Source: Acidobacteriaceae bacterium (GTDB lineage Bacteria > Acidobacteriota > Terriglobia > Terriglobales > Acidobacteriaceae). From it: a stretch of 64,000 nucleotides of DNA. Each line of letters starts with the position of its first letter. Within the stretch, counting starts at the first letter, position 1. The translations under genes were made by a program, and so were the position numbers. The notes under the pieces were generated by a model. The model was given only the letters and a program-made list of their open reading frames with translations. It was not told the DNA's origin and ran no database searches. The stretch lies in the NCBI GenBank assembly GCA_003131315.1, contig PKUV01000154.1, positions 1 through 64,000 of the forward strand, read 5' to 3'. Positions 18,286 through 26,929 of the stretch are shown piece after piece.

Positions 18286-18298
18286 TTTGTCCGACAAT
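18286..18298. promoter_or_regulatory. operator-like inverted repeat upstream of the sugar operon
   Basis: TTTGTCCGACAAT: half-sites TTTGTC and GACAA(A) around one central base. It is nearly identical to the site at 18471-18483 ahead of the divergent GntR gene. It lies about 75 bp upstream of the proposed lactonase start and is best read as the GntR-protein binding site controlling the minus-strand operon. Confidence 0.6.
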
Positions 18299-18449
18299 GG
18301 AACATAGTCCTTCCAGTCAATCGGTGTCAATTTAAAAAAAAAACGGGTTGCATCGAAGGTGGATCGCGTCCTGGGCGCAGTAAATATAGATCAATGTAGA
18401 TTTTCTCCCAAAAATCGTAGCCCGCGGAATTCTACAGGGGGCCACCTTT

Positions 18450-18463
18450 TTTGTCTTGACAAA
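18450..18463. promoter_or_regulatory. operator-like inverted repeat over the gntR -35 element
   Basis: TTTGTCTTGACAAA is a perfect TTTGTC/GACAAA inverted repeat with a two-base centre. The TTGACA hexamer at 18456-18461, a good -35 box for the plus-strand GntR gene, lies within it. Binding here would block polymerase, consistent with autoregulation. The -10 element is not obvious. Confidence 0.6.
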
Positions 18464-18470
18464 CTCTAAG

Positions 18471-18483
18471 TTTGTCGGACAAA
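18471..18483. promoter_or_regulatory. operator-like inverted repeat ahead of gntR
   Basis: TTTGTCGGACAAA is a perfect 6-1-6 inverted repeat located 30 bp before the GTG start of the GntR gene. It is the best of three copies in this intergenic region (others at 18286 and 18450). Confidence 0.65.
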
Positions 18484-18512
18484 CTCTGCGATAGCAAACT
18501 TGGATCTACTAA

Positions 18513-19325
18513 GTGGCGACCTCTCACTCCGTACCCGGCGAAACCGTTAAGCGCGAAACCGTCATGGAGACAGTTTCCCGCCGCATCGAAGGACTGATTC
18601 GATGCGGTGAACTGCGCGTCGGCAGCCGTCTTCCCTCCGAACCCAAACTGGCTGCGATGCTCGGCGTCAGCCGCAGTTCTCTGCGCGAAGTGCTTAAGGG
18701 TTTAATGTTCCTCGGCCTGATCAAGGCCCGTCCCGGGTATGGAACGTATATTCAATCGTCGCTCGGCCGCGCTGTAGGCAAGCAATTTCAGTGGATGCTG
18801 CTGCTCCAGGAGGTCAAATATCTGGAGCTCTTTGAACTGCGCAAGATCCTGGAGCCGGATGTGGCGGCGCTAGCGGCTCGCCGGGCCACGAAAGAAGATA
18901 TTGTCCGCATGGACGCAGCGGTTCGCGGAATGAAGGCGAGTTTTGACCGTCCAGAACAATACATGGCGTTCGAAATGTCTTTGCACGAAGAACTTGCGCA
19001 GGCCTCCAAGAACGTTGCCGTGGAAGCGATGTTGCGCATGATGTATGGCGCGCTGGCCGAAGGACGCCGCCGCACGTTGTACTTAATCGAGAATTTTGCC
19101 GGAAATTTTCGGCGCCATGAACGTATCTTCCGCCTGGTCGCCAAGCGTGACGCGGCGGGCGCCCGCAAAGCGGTGCTGGAGGATCTGGAATATGCCGAGG
19201 GCCTGTTGCGCCAGGACTTGGAGATCCGCGACAGTTTGCGCATGAAACTCAATAAGCCGGAGCTAGAGCTTTCCGCTGGGAAGACCATCGAAAAGAAACG
19301 ACCGGCACGCGCCACCAAGCCTTGA
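18513..19325 (+). CDS. GntR-family regulator, FadR/FCD subfamily
   Basis: A 270-residue regulator with a GTG start. Winged helix-turn-helix in residues ~17-85 (LRVGSRLPSEPKLAAMLGVS, SRSSLREVLKGLMFLGLI, RPGYGTYI), then an all-helical FCD effector domain (~95-230) with the metal-ligand-type residues ELRKILEPDVA, SLHEELAQAS and RRHERIFRLVAKRD. The last ~25 residues are basic. FCD regulators usually sense sugar acids or other organic acids. Divergent from the SMP-30 and dehydratase operon with shared TTTGTC-n-GACAAA sites, it is the obvious repressor of that operon and of itself. Confidence 0.9.
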   Translation: MATSHSVPGETVKRETVMETVSRRIEGLIRCGELRVGSRLPSEPKLAAMLGVSRSSLREVLKGLMFLGLIKARPGYGTYIQSSLGRAVGKQFQWMLLLQEVKYLELFELRKILEPDVAALAARRATKEDIVRMDAAVRGMKASFDRPEQYMAFEMSLHEELAQASKNVAVEAMLRMMYGALAEGRRRTLYLIENFAGNFRRHERIFRLVAKRDAAGARKAVLEDLEYAEGLLRQDLEIRDSLRMKLNKPELELSAGKTIEKKRPARATKP

Positions 19326-19360
19326 TGCTCGGTGCGCCAATCCACGTCGAGGGGGACGTT

Positions 19361-22300
19361 ATGTTGAACTGCAATAAGTGGCAAATCGGAGTGGCGGTAC
19401 TTCTACTCTGCGCGCTGGCGCTTCCGGCAATGGCGCAATTCGATACCGGCACGATCACTGGCACGGTAACCGACCCATCGGGCGCGTTAGTCCCTCACGC
19501 CAAGATCGCCGTCAAGAACGTCGGGACGGCGAATGAGAAAACGTTCGACACCGATAGCAGCGGCAGCTTTGTCAGCTCCGCGTTGCCGTTTGGAACTTAC
19601 GTGGTCTCAGCGAAGGCGAGCGGCTTCGCAGAGACCATGAGTCAGCAAGTCGTGCTGAACGTGGGTGCAACGGTCCATGTGACTCTGGCGCTGGCGGTGG
19701 CAGGTACTCAGCAGAAAGTGGAAGTTACCGGTACGGTGACGACGGTCGATACAGAGTCGAGTGCTACGGGAACGACGCTGAACGCTACCCAGATCGCCAA
19801 TCTCCCTGTCAACGGGAGAGACGTCAGTGACTTTCTGGAAATCGCTCCGGGATCAGTGGGCTCGACCGGGTTTTTCCAGGGCAGTGTCAACGGCATGGAA
19901 AACATCTTCACCGGGCTCAATATTACGGTCGACGGGCAGAATGCTTCGCGCGGCGACATTAACGGCTTCCTGGATACCGAAGGGCAGGAACAAGCACGTG
20001 TCACGCGTTCGAGCGTTGACAGCATCCAGGAAATCGACTTTACCAATAGCGGCTATAGCGCCCAGACTGGGCACTCGCTGGGTCCACAGATGAACATCAT
20101 CACGAAGTCCGGAGCCAATCAGTATCACGGGACGGTGTTCGAATTTCTGCGCAACGATGCTCTGGACTCGAGGGACTACTTCGAACCCGTAGGTGCGAGG
20201 CAACCCCTGCGGCTCAATCAATTCGGGGGCAACTTCTCTGGTCCGATCGTCAAGAATAAGCTCTTTTTCTTTGTGAACTATGAGGGCGATCGAACCCACG
20301 TCACGTCCTTCAACTCTCTTTACGAGATTCCGAGCGCCTACGTTCGTTCGCAGTTCCAGGCGAATATGCAGCCCGTCTTGGCACAAATGGCGCCTCTGCC
20401 GGCCGGTTGCACGGCCATTCCCGCTCCTGCTTCGTGCGCGGTCCCCGGTACGATTGATCCGACTCCAGGCGCCGGGGCGGACCTGGTTTATGATCCCGGC
20501 GTTTTTCCCAATATTCTCCGCGAAGATACTGGGTCGGTCAGGCTGGACTACAACATCTCGTCCAAAGACCAGGTCATGTTCCGGTACAACATCAACGACT
20601 CCTTGACCACGGACACTTTAGGTCTGAACGAAGGGCAAGTTTCGCCCCAGGCTCTGAGAACTCAATTGGCGAAGATTGACGAGACCCATACCTTCGGTTC
20701 GACACTTCTGAATCAATTCGGTGTTTCGATCAACCGGTTCTATTCCGACACGAACTCTAATACCCCTACGCCGCTGGTCGGATTTACCGGCTTTTTCACC
20801 AACTTAGGTTCGCTGCCTGGACCGAACACGTTTAACCAGGTCACTCCCTACAACGTGTTTGAAGTGTTCGATAACGTAACAAAGACGGTGCGAAAGCATA
20901 CCCTAAAATTCGGCACCCAGATTCGCGCCAATCAGCTCAATGAGTGGTTGCGTCCGCAGCAGACTTACTATTTTGGCAGCTTTGGCGATCTGGAGACTGG
21001 CAATACATTCGTTTTGGCAAAGAATGGATTTCCGAACTTTGTTGGTATCCAAAATTCCAATTGGGATTTCTATCTGCAGGATGACTGGAAAGTGACGCGC
21101 AGGCTTACGCTGAACCTGGGGCTTCGCTACGACTACAACACGGTGTGGCACGAGCGGCACAATCAGGAGCAGAATTTCGATTTTGCTACGCAAGCGTTAC
21201 TGCCTGCCAGCCAGCCCGCATACACTGCGCCGAAAAAAGACTTTGCGCCACGGGTCGGATTCGCGTGGGATCCGTACGGAACGGGAAAGACGGTTGTACA
21301 TGGCTACGGCGGGTTGTTCTACCTGCCGATGCAGTTCGGCTTTGGCCTGGTTAGCAACGTTCCCGCGCTCTCGAGTTACAACGTGAATGTCTTTCAGGCG
21401 ATCTTTGCCAATCCGCCCTTCTCGATAGCCTATCCTTCCCCCAACCCACCACTGATTCCCGGAACGCAAAACGTATCCATATTTCCACAACACCCCAGGG
21501 ACGCTTATTCCACGAACTGGTTGTTCGGAATCCAGCAGGAGGTGGCCCCAAATACGATCCTGAGCGTCAACTACACGGGAAATAAGACTCAGCACATGCA
21601 GGCCGGCGTAAACTTCGCCGCGGTCAATCTCAATCCCGCAAACACGGTGACTGCTGCGCGCACCCTGTCGGGTTTTGCCAATGAAAACTACGATGCCGAC
21701 ACCCTCTCGTCCACTTACAATGCGCTCCAAGTGCAGCTGCGCCGCAATCTCGGAAAGCTGACTCTTGAGGCGAACTACACTTGGTCGCACGAAATCGATG
21801 ACCTGGTCAACGTGTTCGGGGGCTTTTCCGATCCTTTTAATCTGAGCCTCGACCGTGGCAGCGGAGACTGGGACGTGCGGCACAATTTCACTGCCAGCGC
21901 GGTTTATAGCCTGCCGGAAATGAGAGGGTCGAACTCGCTGGTTCGCGGCTTCCTTGGTGGGTGGGAAACATCCAGCATTTTCCAGACCCGCTCAGGTCTC
22001 CCCACAAACATTCAACTTGTAAGCGGCTTCTTTGGTATCCCTATGCGGCCCAACTACGTTCAGGGACAGCCACTCGTCTCGAAGGCGAACTGGCCGAACG
22101 GTGGCTATAACATCAACGCGTTCTCAGTTCCGACGGGCTACGACGGCAGCTGGGGAGACAATCTCGGGAACGTGGGGCGTAATGCTCTCCGCGGTCCTGG
22201 ATTCTTCCAGTGGGACATGTCGGTAATGAAGAATTTTCCGATAACGGAGCGAATAAAGGTGCAATTCCGGGCGGATATTTTCAACATCCTGAATCATCCC

Positions 22301-22522
22301 AATTTCGCTAACCCCGACGGTGGAATTTGCACGGGCGTTGCCCCGTCGTCGGCCGGGCCGCCGTTTAAACCTGCGACTTGTTCGCTGGATCCCATTACCC
22401 AGTTGCGAGTGCCTAATCCCAAATTCGGCATTACCGGTCAAACGGTCGCCGACGCCAATGGAAGCCAGATTGGGAATGGCACTTCGCGCCAGACGCAATT
22501 CTCCCTCAAGCTCATATTCTGA
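19361..22522 (+). CDS. TonB-dependent, Oar-like outer-membrane receptor
   Basis: A 1053-residue receptor. The ATG at 19361 is preceded by GAGGGGG (19349-19355) and begins a signal peptide ending PAMAQ; the frame 39 bp upstream overlaps the GntR stop. Residues ~25-110 are a carboxypeptidase-regulatory-like domain (TGTITGTVTDPSGALVPHA), followed by a plug-like region (NLPVNGRDVSDFLEIAPG ... GPQMNIITKSGANQYHG) and a long beta-barrel ending in a terminal Phe (FSLKLIF). Acidobacteria carry many of these; they import glycans or other large ligands. Its position between the GntR regulator and a GH38 gene suggests a mannose-containing glycan ligand. Confidence 0.9.
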   Translation: MLNCNKWQIGVAVLLLCALALPAMAQFDTGTITGTVTDPSGALVPHAKIAVKNVGTANEKTFDTDSSGSFVSSALPFGTYVVSAKASGFAETMSQQVVLNVGATVHVTLALAVAGTQQKVEVTGTVTTVDTESSATGTTLNATQIANLPVNGRDVSDFLEIAPGSVGSTGFFQGSVNGMENIFTGLNITVDGQNASRGDINGFLDTEGQEQARVTRSSVDSIQEIDFTNSGYSAQTGHSLGPQMNIITKSGANQYHGTVFEFLRNDALDSRDYFEPVGARQPLRLNQFGGNFSGPIVKNKLFFFVNYEGDRTHVTSFNSLYEIPSAYVRSQFQANMQPVLAQMAPLPAGCTAIPAPASCAVPGTIDPTPGAGADLVYDPGVFPNILREDTGSVRLDYNISSKDQVMFRYNINDSLTTDTLGLNEGQVSPQALRTQLAKIDETHTFGSTLLNQFGVSINRFYSDTNSNTPTPLVGFTGFFTNLGSLPGPNTFNQVTPYNVFEVFDNVTKTVRKHTLKFGTQIRANQLNEWLRPQQTYYFGSFGDLETGNTFVLAKNGFPNFVGIQNSNWDFYLQDDWKVTRRLTLNLGLRYDYNTVWHERHNQEQNFDFATQALLPASQPAYTAPKKDFAPRVGFAWDPYGTGKTVVHGYGGLFYLPMQFGFGLVSNVPALSSYNVNVFQAIFANPPFSIAYPSPNPPLIPGTQNVSIFPQHPRDAYSTNWLFGIQQEVAPNTILSVNYTGNKTQHMQAGVNFAAVNLNPANTVTAARTLSGFANENYDADTLSSTYNALQVQLRRNLGKLTLEANYTWSHEIDDLVNVFGGFSDPFNLSLDRGSGDWDVRHNFTASAVYSLPEMRGSNSLVRGFLGGWETSSIFQTRSGLPTNIQLVSGFFGIPMRPNYVQGQPLVSKANWPNGGYNINAFSVPTGYDGSWGDNLGNVGRNALRGPGFFQWDMSVMKNFPITERIKVQFRADIFNILNHPNFANPDGGICTGVAPSSAGPPFKPATCSLDPITQLRVPNPKFGITGQTVADANGSQIGNGTSRQTQFSLKLIF

Positions 22523-22536
22523 GTGGCGGTTTGCTC

Positions 22537-22570
22537 CAGCGGCGGCAGCGATGAATCGTTGCCGCCGCTG
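22537..22570. terminator. strong intergenic hairpin after the receptor gene
   Basis: The 11-bp arms CAGCGGCGGCA and TGCCGCCGCTG flank an inner CGAT/ATCG pairing, giving a near-continuous stem with a tiny loop. There is no T-run, so it may be a transcription attenuator or mRNA 3'-end stabiliser between the receptor and the GH38 gene rather than a classical terminator. Confidence 0.55.
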
Positions 22571-22620
22571 AATTCTCCTCTGAGGTCTATCTTTTTGCGG
22601 AGGCGCGCGGAGGAACGGGA

Positions 22621-25389
22621 TTGATCAAGATTACTACTGGCGCACTCCTGCTGCTGGTGCTCGCTGCGTCTGGGCTCGGGCAAACAAACGACGGGTCAAC
22701 CTCCGAAGCACAAGCGAAGCATTCCATCCAAACCATCTACGTAATGCCCTCCAGCCATTGGGACCTGGGTTTCATCGCACCTCCAGAAGAGGTTCTGCCA
22801 AAACTAAAGCCGCACATTGACGAGGTGATCGCCAACGCCAAGCGCGACCCCGAGTTTCGCTGGACCATCGAGAGCGTCTGGCAGATTCGCGAATGGCTGG
22901 CGCGTACGAGCGATCCGCAGCAGATCAAGGACTTCGTTGACCTCGTCAATAAAGGACAGATTCAAGTCTCGGCTGTGTTCGGCAGCATGCACACCGAGTT
23001 CATGGGCGCGGAGCAACTCAACCGCCTCACCTATGACATGAAGGACGTGGAGAAGCGGTTGGGCATCAAAACCGACTTCGCCATGATGGATGATGTTCCC
23101 GGCTTTACGCTCCGCCTGCCTCAGGTTCTGGCGCGCAGCGGCGTCCATTATTTTGTAAATGGCTCAAACTTGTTCATCGGCGGAGGAACCTCGCTGAGTC
23201 CGGGGCGTGATCCTTTTTATTGGCAATCGCCGGACGGCAGCCGCGTTTTGACCTGGCAGACGCAGAGCCGCTTCGGTGGCTACACTGAGGCCTTCGCCGA
23301 CTACTATCTCGACCCAGGGGCGCGTGAACCCTATACCCAGGAACACTTCTATCCCAAGGAGTGGGAAGGTCTCCCGAAACTCGAGATCATGCAGCGCGGC
23401 ATCGACAAGCTTCTGGACAAGTACGCAAAAGCCGGCTATCCCTACGACGCGGCCCTGGTGCTTCACCTCCACGATTTTGTCTCCAGTAATGAGGAAGAGA
23501 CGCAGTTGTTGCCGGCGGTGCGTGAATGGAACGAGGCCGGGAAACAGCCGAAGATTGTCGTCTGCACGCCTGCCGAGTTCTTTCATCACATGGAAGCGCA
23601 ATACGGCAACGACAAGTTCCCGTCGTACGCGGGCGACTGGAGCGGCCTCTGGGCGGAGGTGAAGTTGAACTCGCCGACAATCAGTGCGCAGGCGCGCTGG
23701 CTGCAGGATCACACGCCGGTTGCCGAGTTGATTTGGAGTCTGCTCACGTTCCGCAACTTCACCAGCCTGCCTTCCGGCAACCTCGAGGACACGCGAATCA
23801 AGCTGTTCAAGTACGACGAACACTCGGGCTCCGGACAGGTGGGCTGGCCCAAACTCATGTCTCGGGCGGAAATCGAGCGGCAAAACAGCGAATACGTCAG
23901 CTACACGAGCGGCGGTGAAGAAGACATTCGCAAGCTCATCAATTCCGGCTTGCAGACGCTGTTTTCGCAGCAGCCAGCCGGAAAGAGAACGGTGGTTGTC
24001 TTCAATCCTCTGAGTTGGCAACGTACCGACTTGGCAAGCCTCAAGTCGAAAGAAGATGTCATTCTGCGCGACGTCGTCACGGGACAGCCAGTCGCTATTC
24101 AGCGCGTGTCGCCCGATGAAATCGAGTTTGCCGCCACGGATATTCCCGCGTTCGGAAACAAGAGTTATCTGATTGAGGCCAAGGCGGGCAATGCCGCGCC
24201 CGAAAGCACGAAAGCGGCCACGGAAGAAAAGCCTGCCGCATCAACCACGATCGAAAATCCCTTCTATCGCGTTCGCGTACGTTCTTCGGACGGAGCCGTC
24301 GTCAGCATTTATGACAAGCAACTGCAGCGGGAGCTGATCGATGCCGGAGGCGACAAGGCTGCGTCCCAGTTGCTGCGTTGGACAGCATGGTCGAGTCTGC
24401 CCATCGGCGCGGCGCAAGTCGCTGTCCATGTAGAACGTGGTCCGCTCTTCGATCGCATCATCGTGCAGCGCCCGGGAAGCCTGTGGCCGGAAACACAGAT
24501 CACGCTTCCTCGCGAAATGAAGCGCATCGAGTTTGCTAATCTCCTCGACCGCGAACGCATGCCGTTTGTCGCCAGCAATCAGCCTGGCGAATATTACTCT
24601 TTCAACTTGCCGTTTCATTTTCAGGGGGCAGCCCAGGTGTGGGTGGAAGACGGCATTGGATATCACCGCATCCCTGAGGACTACCTTCCCGGCGCGCGAA
24701 CTGATGCCGCCGTCGCCCAGCATTCGCTCGTGCTCGTAGGCCAATCCGACGGACGGACGATCCACGTCACTCTCTCAGAACGTGAGCCCTTCTTTAACCA
24801 CCTGCCCAGCCTGCCGAACGCAAAAGGAGCCAACACGTTCCTCAACACAGTCCGCGTTTCTGTCATGCGCAAACAGGACCAGGGCGATACGCGCGATCTG
24901 GGCATGGTCAATTTCTCCACCGTCGAGCCCGGACTGCCACCGCAGTCGTGGTACCGCTTTTCTCTCAGCTCTGAGGACGGCGACCTGAATCCGGTTGCTT
25001 GCTACCGCGAAGGCACTTCGTTTGACGTACCGTTGATTGCGGCAGAGTTGGGTGGAGGTATGGCTCCGGCGCAGCCGCAAGGTTCGTACTTCTCGCTGAC
25101 CGCAGATAACGTCGTGTTGCTGGCGTTCAAACCGAGCTCGGACGGCAACCCCGAGCATTACATCGTGCGCCTGCAGGAAATCGCCGGCAATAAAGCCGTC
25201 ACCGAGTTAAGAACGCCGCTAAAGATCACGGCCGCGGAAGAGACGAGCCTGACCGAGACCGAAGCGCTGGGCGCCATACCCACAAATCCGCTGCGGGTCA
25301 CGCTTTTGCCGCACCAGACCCTGACCGTGCGCCTCACCGTTCCGCATCCGCATAAAGAGCGCTCCGAACGCTGGTGGGAATGGGACTGA
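22621..25389 (+). CDS. secreted GH38 alpha-mannosidase-like glycosidase
   Basis: A 922-residue exported enzyme with a TTG start preceded by AGGAACGGGA and a signal peptide (LLLLVLAASGLGQ). GH38 features are YVMPSSHWDLGF (zinc His and Asp), FAMMDDVPGFTLRLP with the catalytic Asp, HLHDFVSSNEEE, and C-terminal beta domains (VFNPLSWQRTDLAS, IENPFYRVRVRSSDGAVVSI). It lacks the lyase-like N-terminal sandwich of the GH38 protein encoded at 12584, and the two are divergent. It probably cleaves alpha-mannosides delivered by the upstream receptor. It ends 7 bp from the convergent hypothetical gene. Confidence 0.88.
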   Translation: MIKITTGALLLLVLAASGLGQTNDGSTSEAQAKHSIQTIYVMPSSHWDLGFIAPPEEVLPKLKPHIDEVIANAKRDPEFRWTIESVWQIREWLARTSDPQQIKDFVDLVNKGQIQVSAVFGSMHTEFMGAEQLNRLTYDMKDVEKRLGIKTDFAMMDDVPGFTLRLPQVLARSGVHYFVNGSNLFIGGGTSLSPGRDPFYWQSPDGSRVLTWQTQSRFGGYTEAFADYYLDPGAREPYTQEHFYPKEWEGLPKLEIMQRGIDKLLDKYAKAGYPYDAALVLHLHDFVSSNEEETQLLPAVREWNEAGKQPKIVVCTPAEFFHHMEAQYGNDKFPSYAGDWSGLWAEVKLNSPTISAQARWLQDHTPVAELIWSLLTFRNFTSLPSGNLEDTRIKLFKYDEHSGSGQVGWPKLMSRAEIERQNSEYVSYTSGGEEDIRKLINSGLQTLFSQQPAGKRTVVVFNPLSWQRTDLASLKSKEDVILRDVVTGQPVAIQRVSPDEIEFAATDIPAFGNKSYLIEAKAGNAAPESTKAATEEKPAASTTIENPFYRVRVRSSDGAVVSIYDKQLQRELIDAGGDKAASQLLRWTAWSSLPIGAAQVAVHVERGPLFDRIIVQRPGSLWPETQITLPREMKRIEFANLLDRERMPFVASNQPGEYYSFNLPFHFQGAAQVWVEDGIGYHRIPEDYLPGARTDAAVAQHSLVLVGQSDGRTIHVTLSEREPFFNHLPSLPNAKGANTFLNTVRVSVMRKQDQGDTRDLGMVNFSTVEPGLPPQSWYRFSLSSEDGDLNPVACYREGTSFDVPLIAAELGGGMAPAQPQGSYFSLTADNVVLLAFKPSSDGNPEHYIVRLQEIAGNKAVTELRTPLKITAAEETSLTETEALGAIPTNPLRVTLLPHQTLTVRLTVPHPHKERSERWWEWD

Positions 25390-25399
25390 CCATCGGTCA
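25387..25399. terminator. small inverted repeat spanning two convergent stop codons
   Basis: TGACCATCGGTCA is a 5-3-5 inverted repeat whose outer TGA and TCA are the stop codons of the plus-strand GH38 and minus-strand hypothetical genes. It is too small to be a strong terminator but is the only structure between the convergent genes. Confidence 0.3.
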
Positions 25400-26521
25400 A
25401 GGGAAGGGAACGCGCACGACTTTCGGAAAGTAGATATCCAGCTCAGTCGTGATTTTCTGCACGTTCATCGTGTTGCAAGCGTATGTAATAAGGAGGGAAC
25501 CGGGCCGCCGAAATTCGGGATGTTCCTTGGCGGCATAACAAAAGGTGTCCTTGTCATATCCCGCATAGCTTTTCTGCAGCTCCGGGATACGATAGACCAC
25601 CTTGTCCGCGCTCCACGGACCTGTAATTTGGGGTGAGGTGCGGGTCACGATCTTGTCGGAGAAGAGATTCGGGTAATTCAGCACCGCAACCCACTCCTTT
25701 AAGAGCGGGTGATACCGCACCGTCATTTCAGTATTTCCGTGCTTCATGACGTGCATGGCGTCGGCCGGCTTCAGGCCCGCCTTCCAAGAGCCGTTCTTGG
25801 AAAGGTACTGCAAGTGCTCTGCCGGGGCGTCGAGACCATGCAGCGGGATGCGCGTCATCAGCATCGGGCGTGAATCTGCTTCGAGCAGCGCGAAAATGTA
25901 AACGTACTCGCCTTCTACAACGGCCGTGGCGGAAGGATAAGCGTGAACGCCGTCAGGGACGAGCGGGAAGTACTTTACGCTCCACCGCTGCGGATCATTT
26001 TCAAGACCAGAAATCTTCGCCAGGTCGGTTCCGCAGGTTTCAAAGCCCATTGCAGCCGACGTTGTCTTTGGTGAACTGCGAACGCAGAGCAGAGTCACCC
26101 ACAAGTCATCCTTATAGAGAAATCCGTCAAGGGCCCAGTACCAGGTGCTTTTGTGCTGCGCCTGAAAGAAGTCCTGGGGTTGCCCTTTGTCGCCGTGGCG
26201 GATCACGTATTCGAGCTTCCAGCCGCTGTCGCTGCAGGTCGAGATTCCGATGCTGTTGCGCACCATGCGAGGGTCGCTAGCCTCAACAACCCTCCTGTCG
26301 CCATACAAAGTGTCCCCGAAGATCCAGACAGAGCGCCCGTCCAGCAAGGGAATCGAGTAGGCCGCGTCTGCACCCCACCAGGACTCCTTGAAGGGAAAGC
26401 TGGGCACGCAATCGCCTGTCGATTTTTCCTGTGCATGCAGCGAGGTGGCGCAGGAGAGAGCCAACGTAAGGACGAGGACGATTCGTCCCACGCAACGCCT
26501 TCTCGAATCTCCAACCGGCAT
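25397..26521 (-). CDS. secreted propeller-like hypothetical protein (DUF4185-like)
   Basis: A 374-residue exported protein. The ATG at 26521 (MPVGDSRRRCVGRIVLVLTLALS) has an AAAGGAG site and gives a signal peptide ending LHAQ; the open frame to 26701 lacks support. The body (PFKESWWGADAAYSIPLLDG, RSVWIFGDTLYGDRR, MVRNSIGIS ... WYWALDGFLYKDDLWVTLL) resembles five-bladed-propeller, glycosidase-like proteins of the DUF4185 group, which carry no assigned activity. It converges on the GH38 gene and may be part of the glycan locus. Confidence 0.7.
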   Translation of the reverse strand: MPVGDSRRRCVGRIVLVLTLALSCATSLHAQEKSTGDCVPSFPFKESWWGADAAYSIPLLDGRSVWIFGDTLYGDRRVVEASDPRMVRNSIGISTCSDSGWKLEYVIRHGDKGQPQDFFQAQHKSTWYWALDGFLYKDDLWVTLLCVRSSPKTTSAAMGFETCGTDLAKISGLENDPQRWSVKYFPLVPDGVHAYPSATAVVEGEYVYIFALLEADSRPMLMTRIPLHGLDAPAEHLQYLSKNGSWKAGLKPADAMHVMKHGNTEMTVRYHPLLKEWVAVLNYPNLFSDKIVTRTSPQITGPWSADKVVYRIPELQKSYAGYDKDTFCYAAKEHPEFRRPGSLLITYACNTMNVQKITTELDIYFPKVVRVPFP

Positions 26522-26624
26522 GACTGAAAGCTCCTTTCGCAGTGTCACTATATTACTTAGGTCAGTGTAGCGCGTGGCAGAAAGAGAATTTAGAGAAACT
26601 TGGCAGAATGTTAGACTGTTTTTC

Positions 26625-26771
26625 ATGAACGGATGCTCTTTTTGCGACATCGCGGAACCGGTGCTTGTCCGCAACCAGCACGGTCTAGCCATCAGCGACA
26701 AAAATCCAATTTCTCCGGGACATTCGCTGATCGTCCCGACTGTCCCTAACGAAAACCCTGTCGGGCACTAG
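26625..26771 (+). pseudogene. truncated HIT-family protein, N-terminal fragment
   Basis: About 48 residues (CSFCDIAEPVLVRNQHGLAI, then SDKNPISPGHSLIVP) match the N-terminal part of small histidine-triad hydrolases, where C-x-F-C starts the domain and the SPGH-x-L-x-x-P loop precedes the missing catalytic HxHxH region. The frame then stops after NENPVGH, and no HIT C-terminal half is seen downstream. The fragment therefore cannot have HIT activity. The neighbouring transposase is a plausible cause of the truncation. The start at 26625 is a guess. Confidence 0.6.
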
Positions 26772-26929
26772 CGGGTGCTGTTGCCCGAGGAACCGTGAAT
26801 CTCACGAGCGGTTTGTCACTCATTCGAGTCTGTGAAAGAAATTCAAAGGGCATGCGTGAGCAAGTGAGCACAGTTCATTACACAGATTTCAAGAGACCGA
26901 GCAGAAATCGAACACAGACTCTGGCTGTT

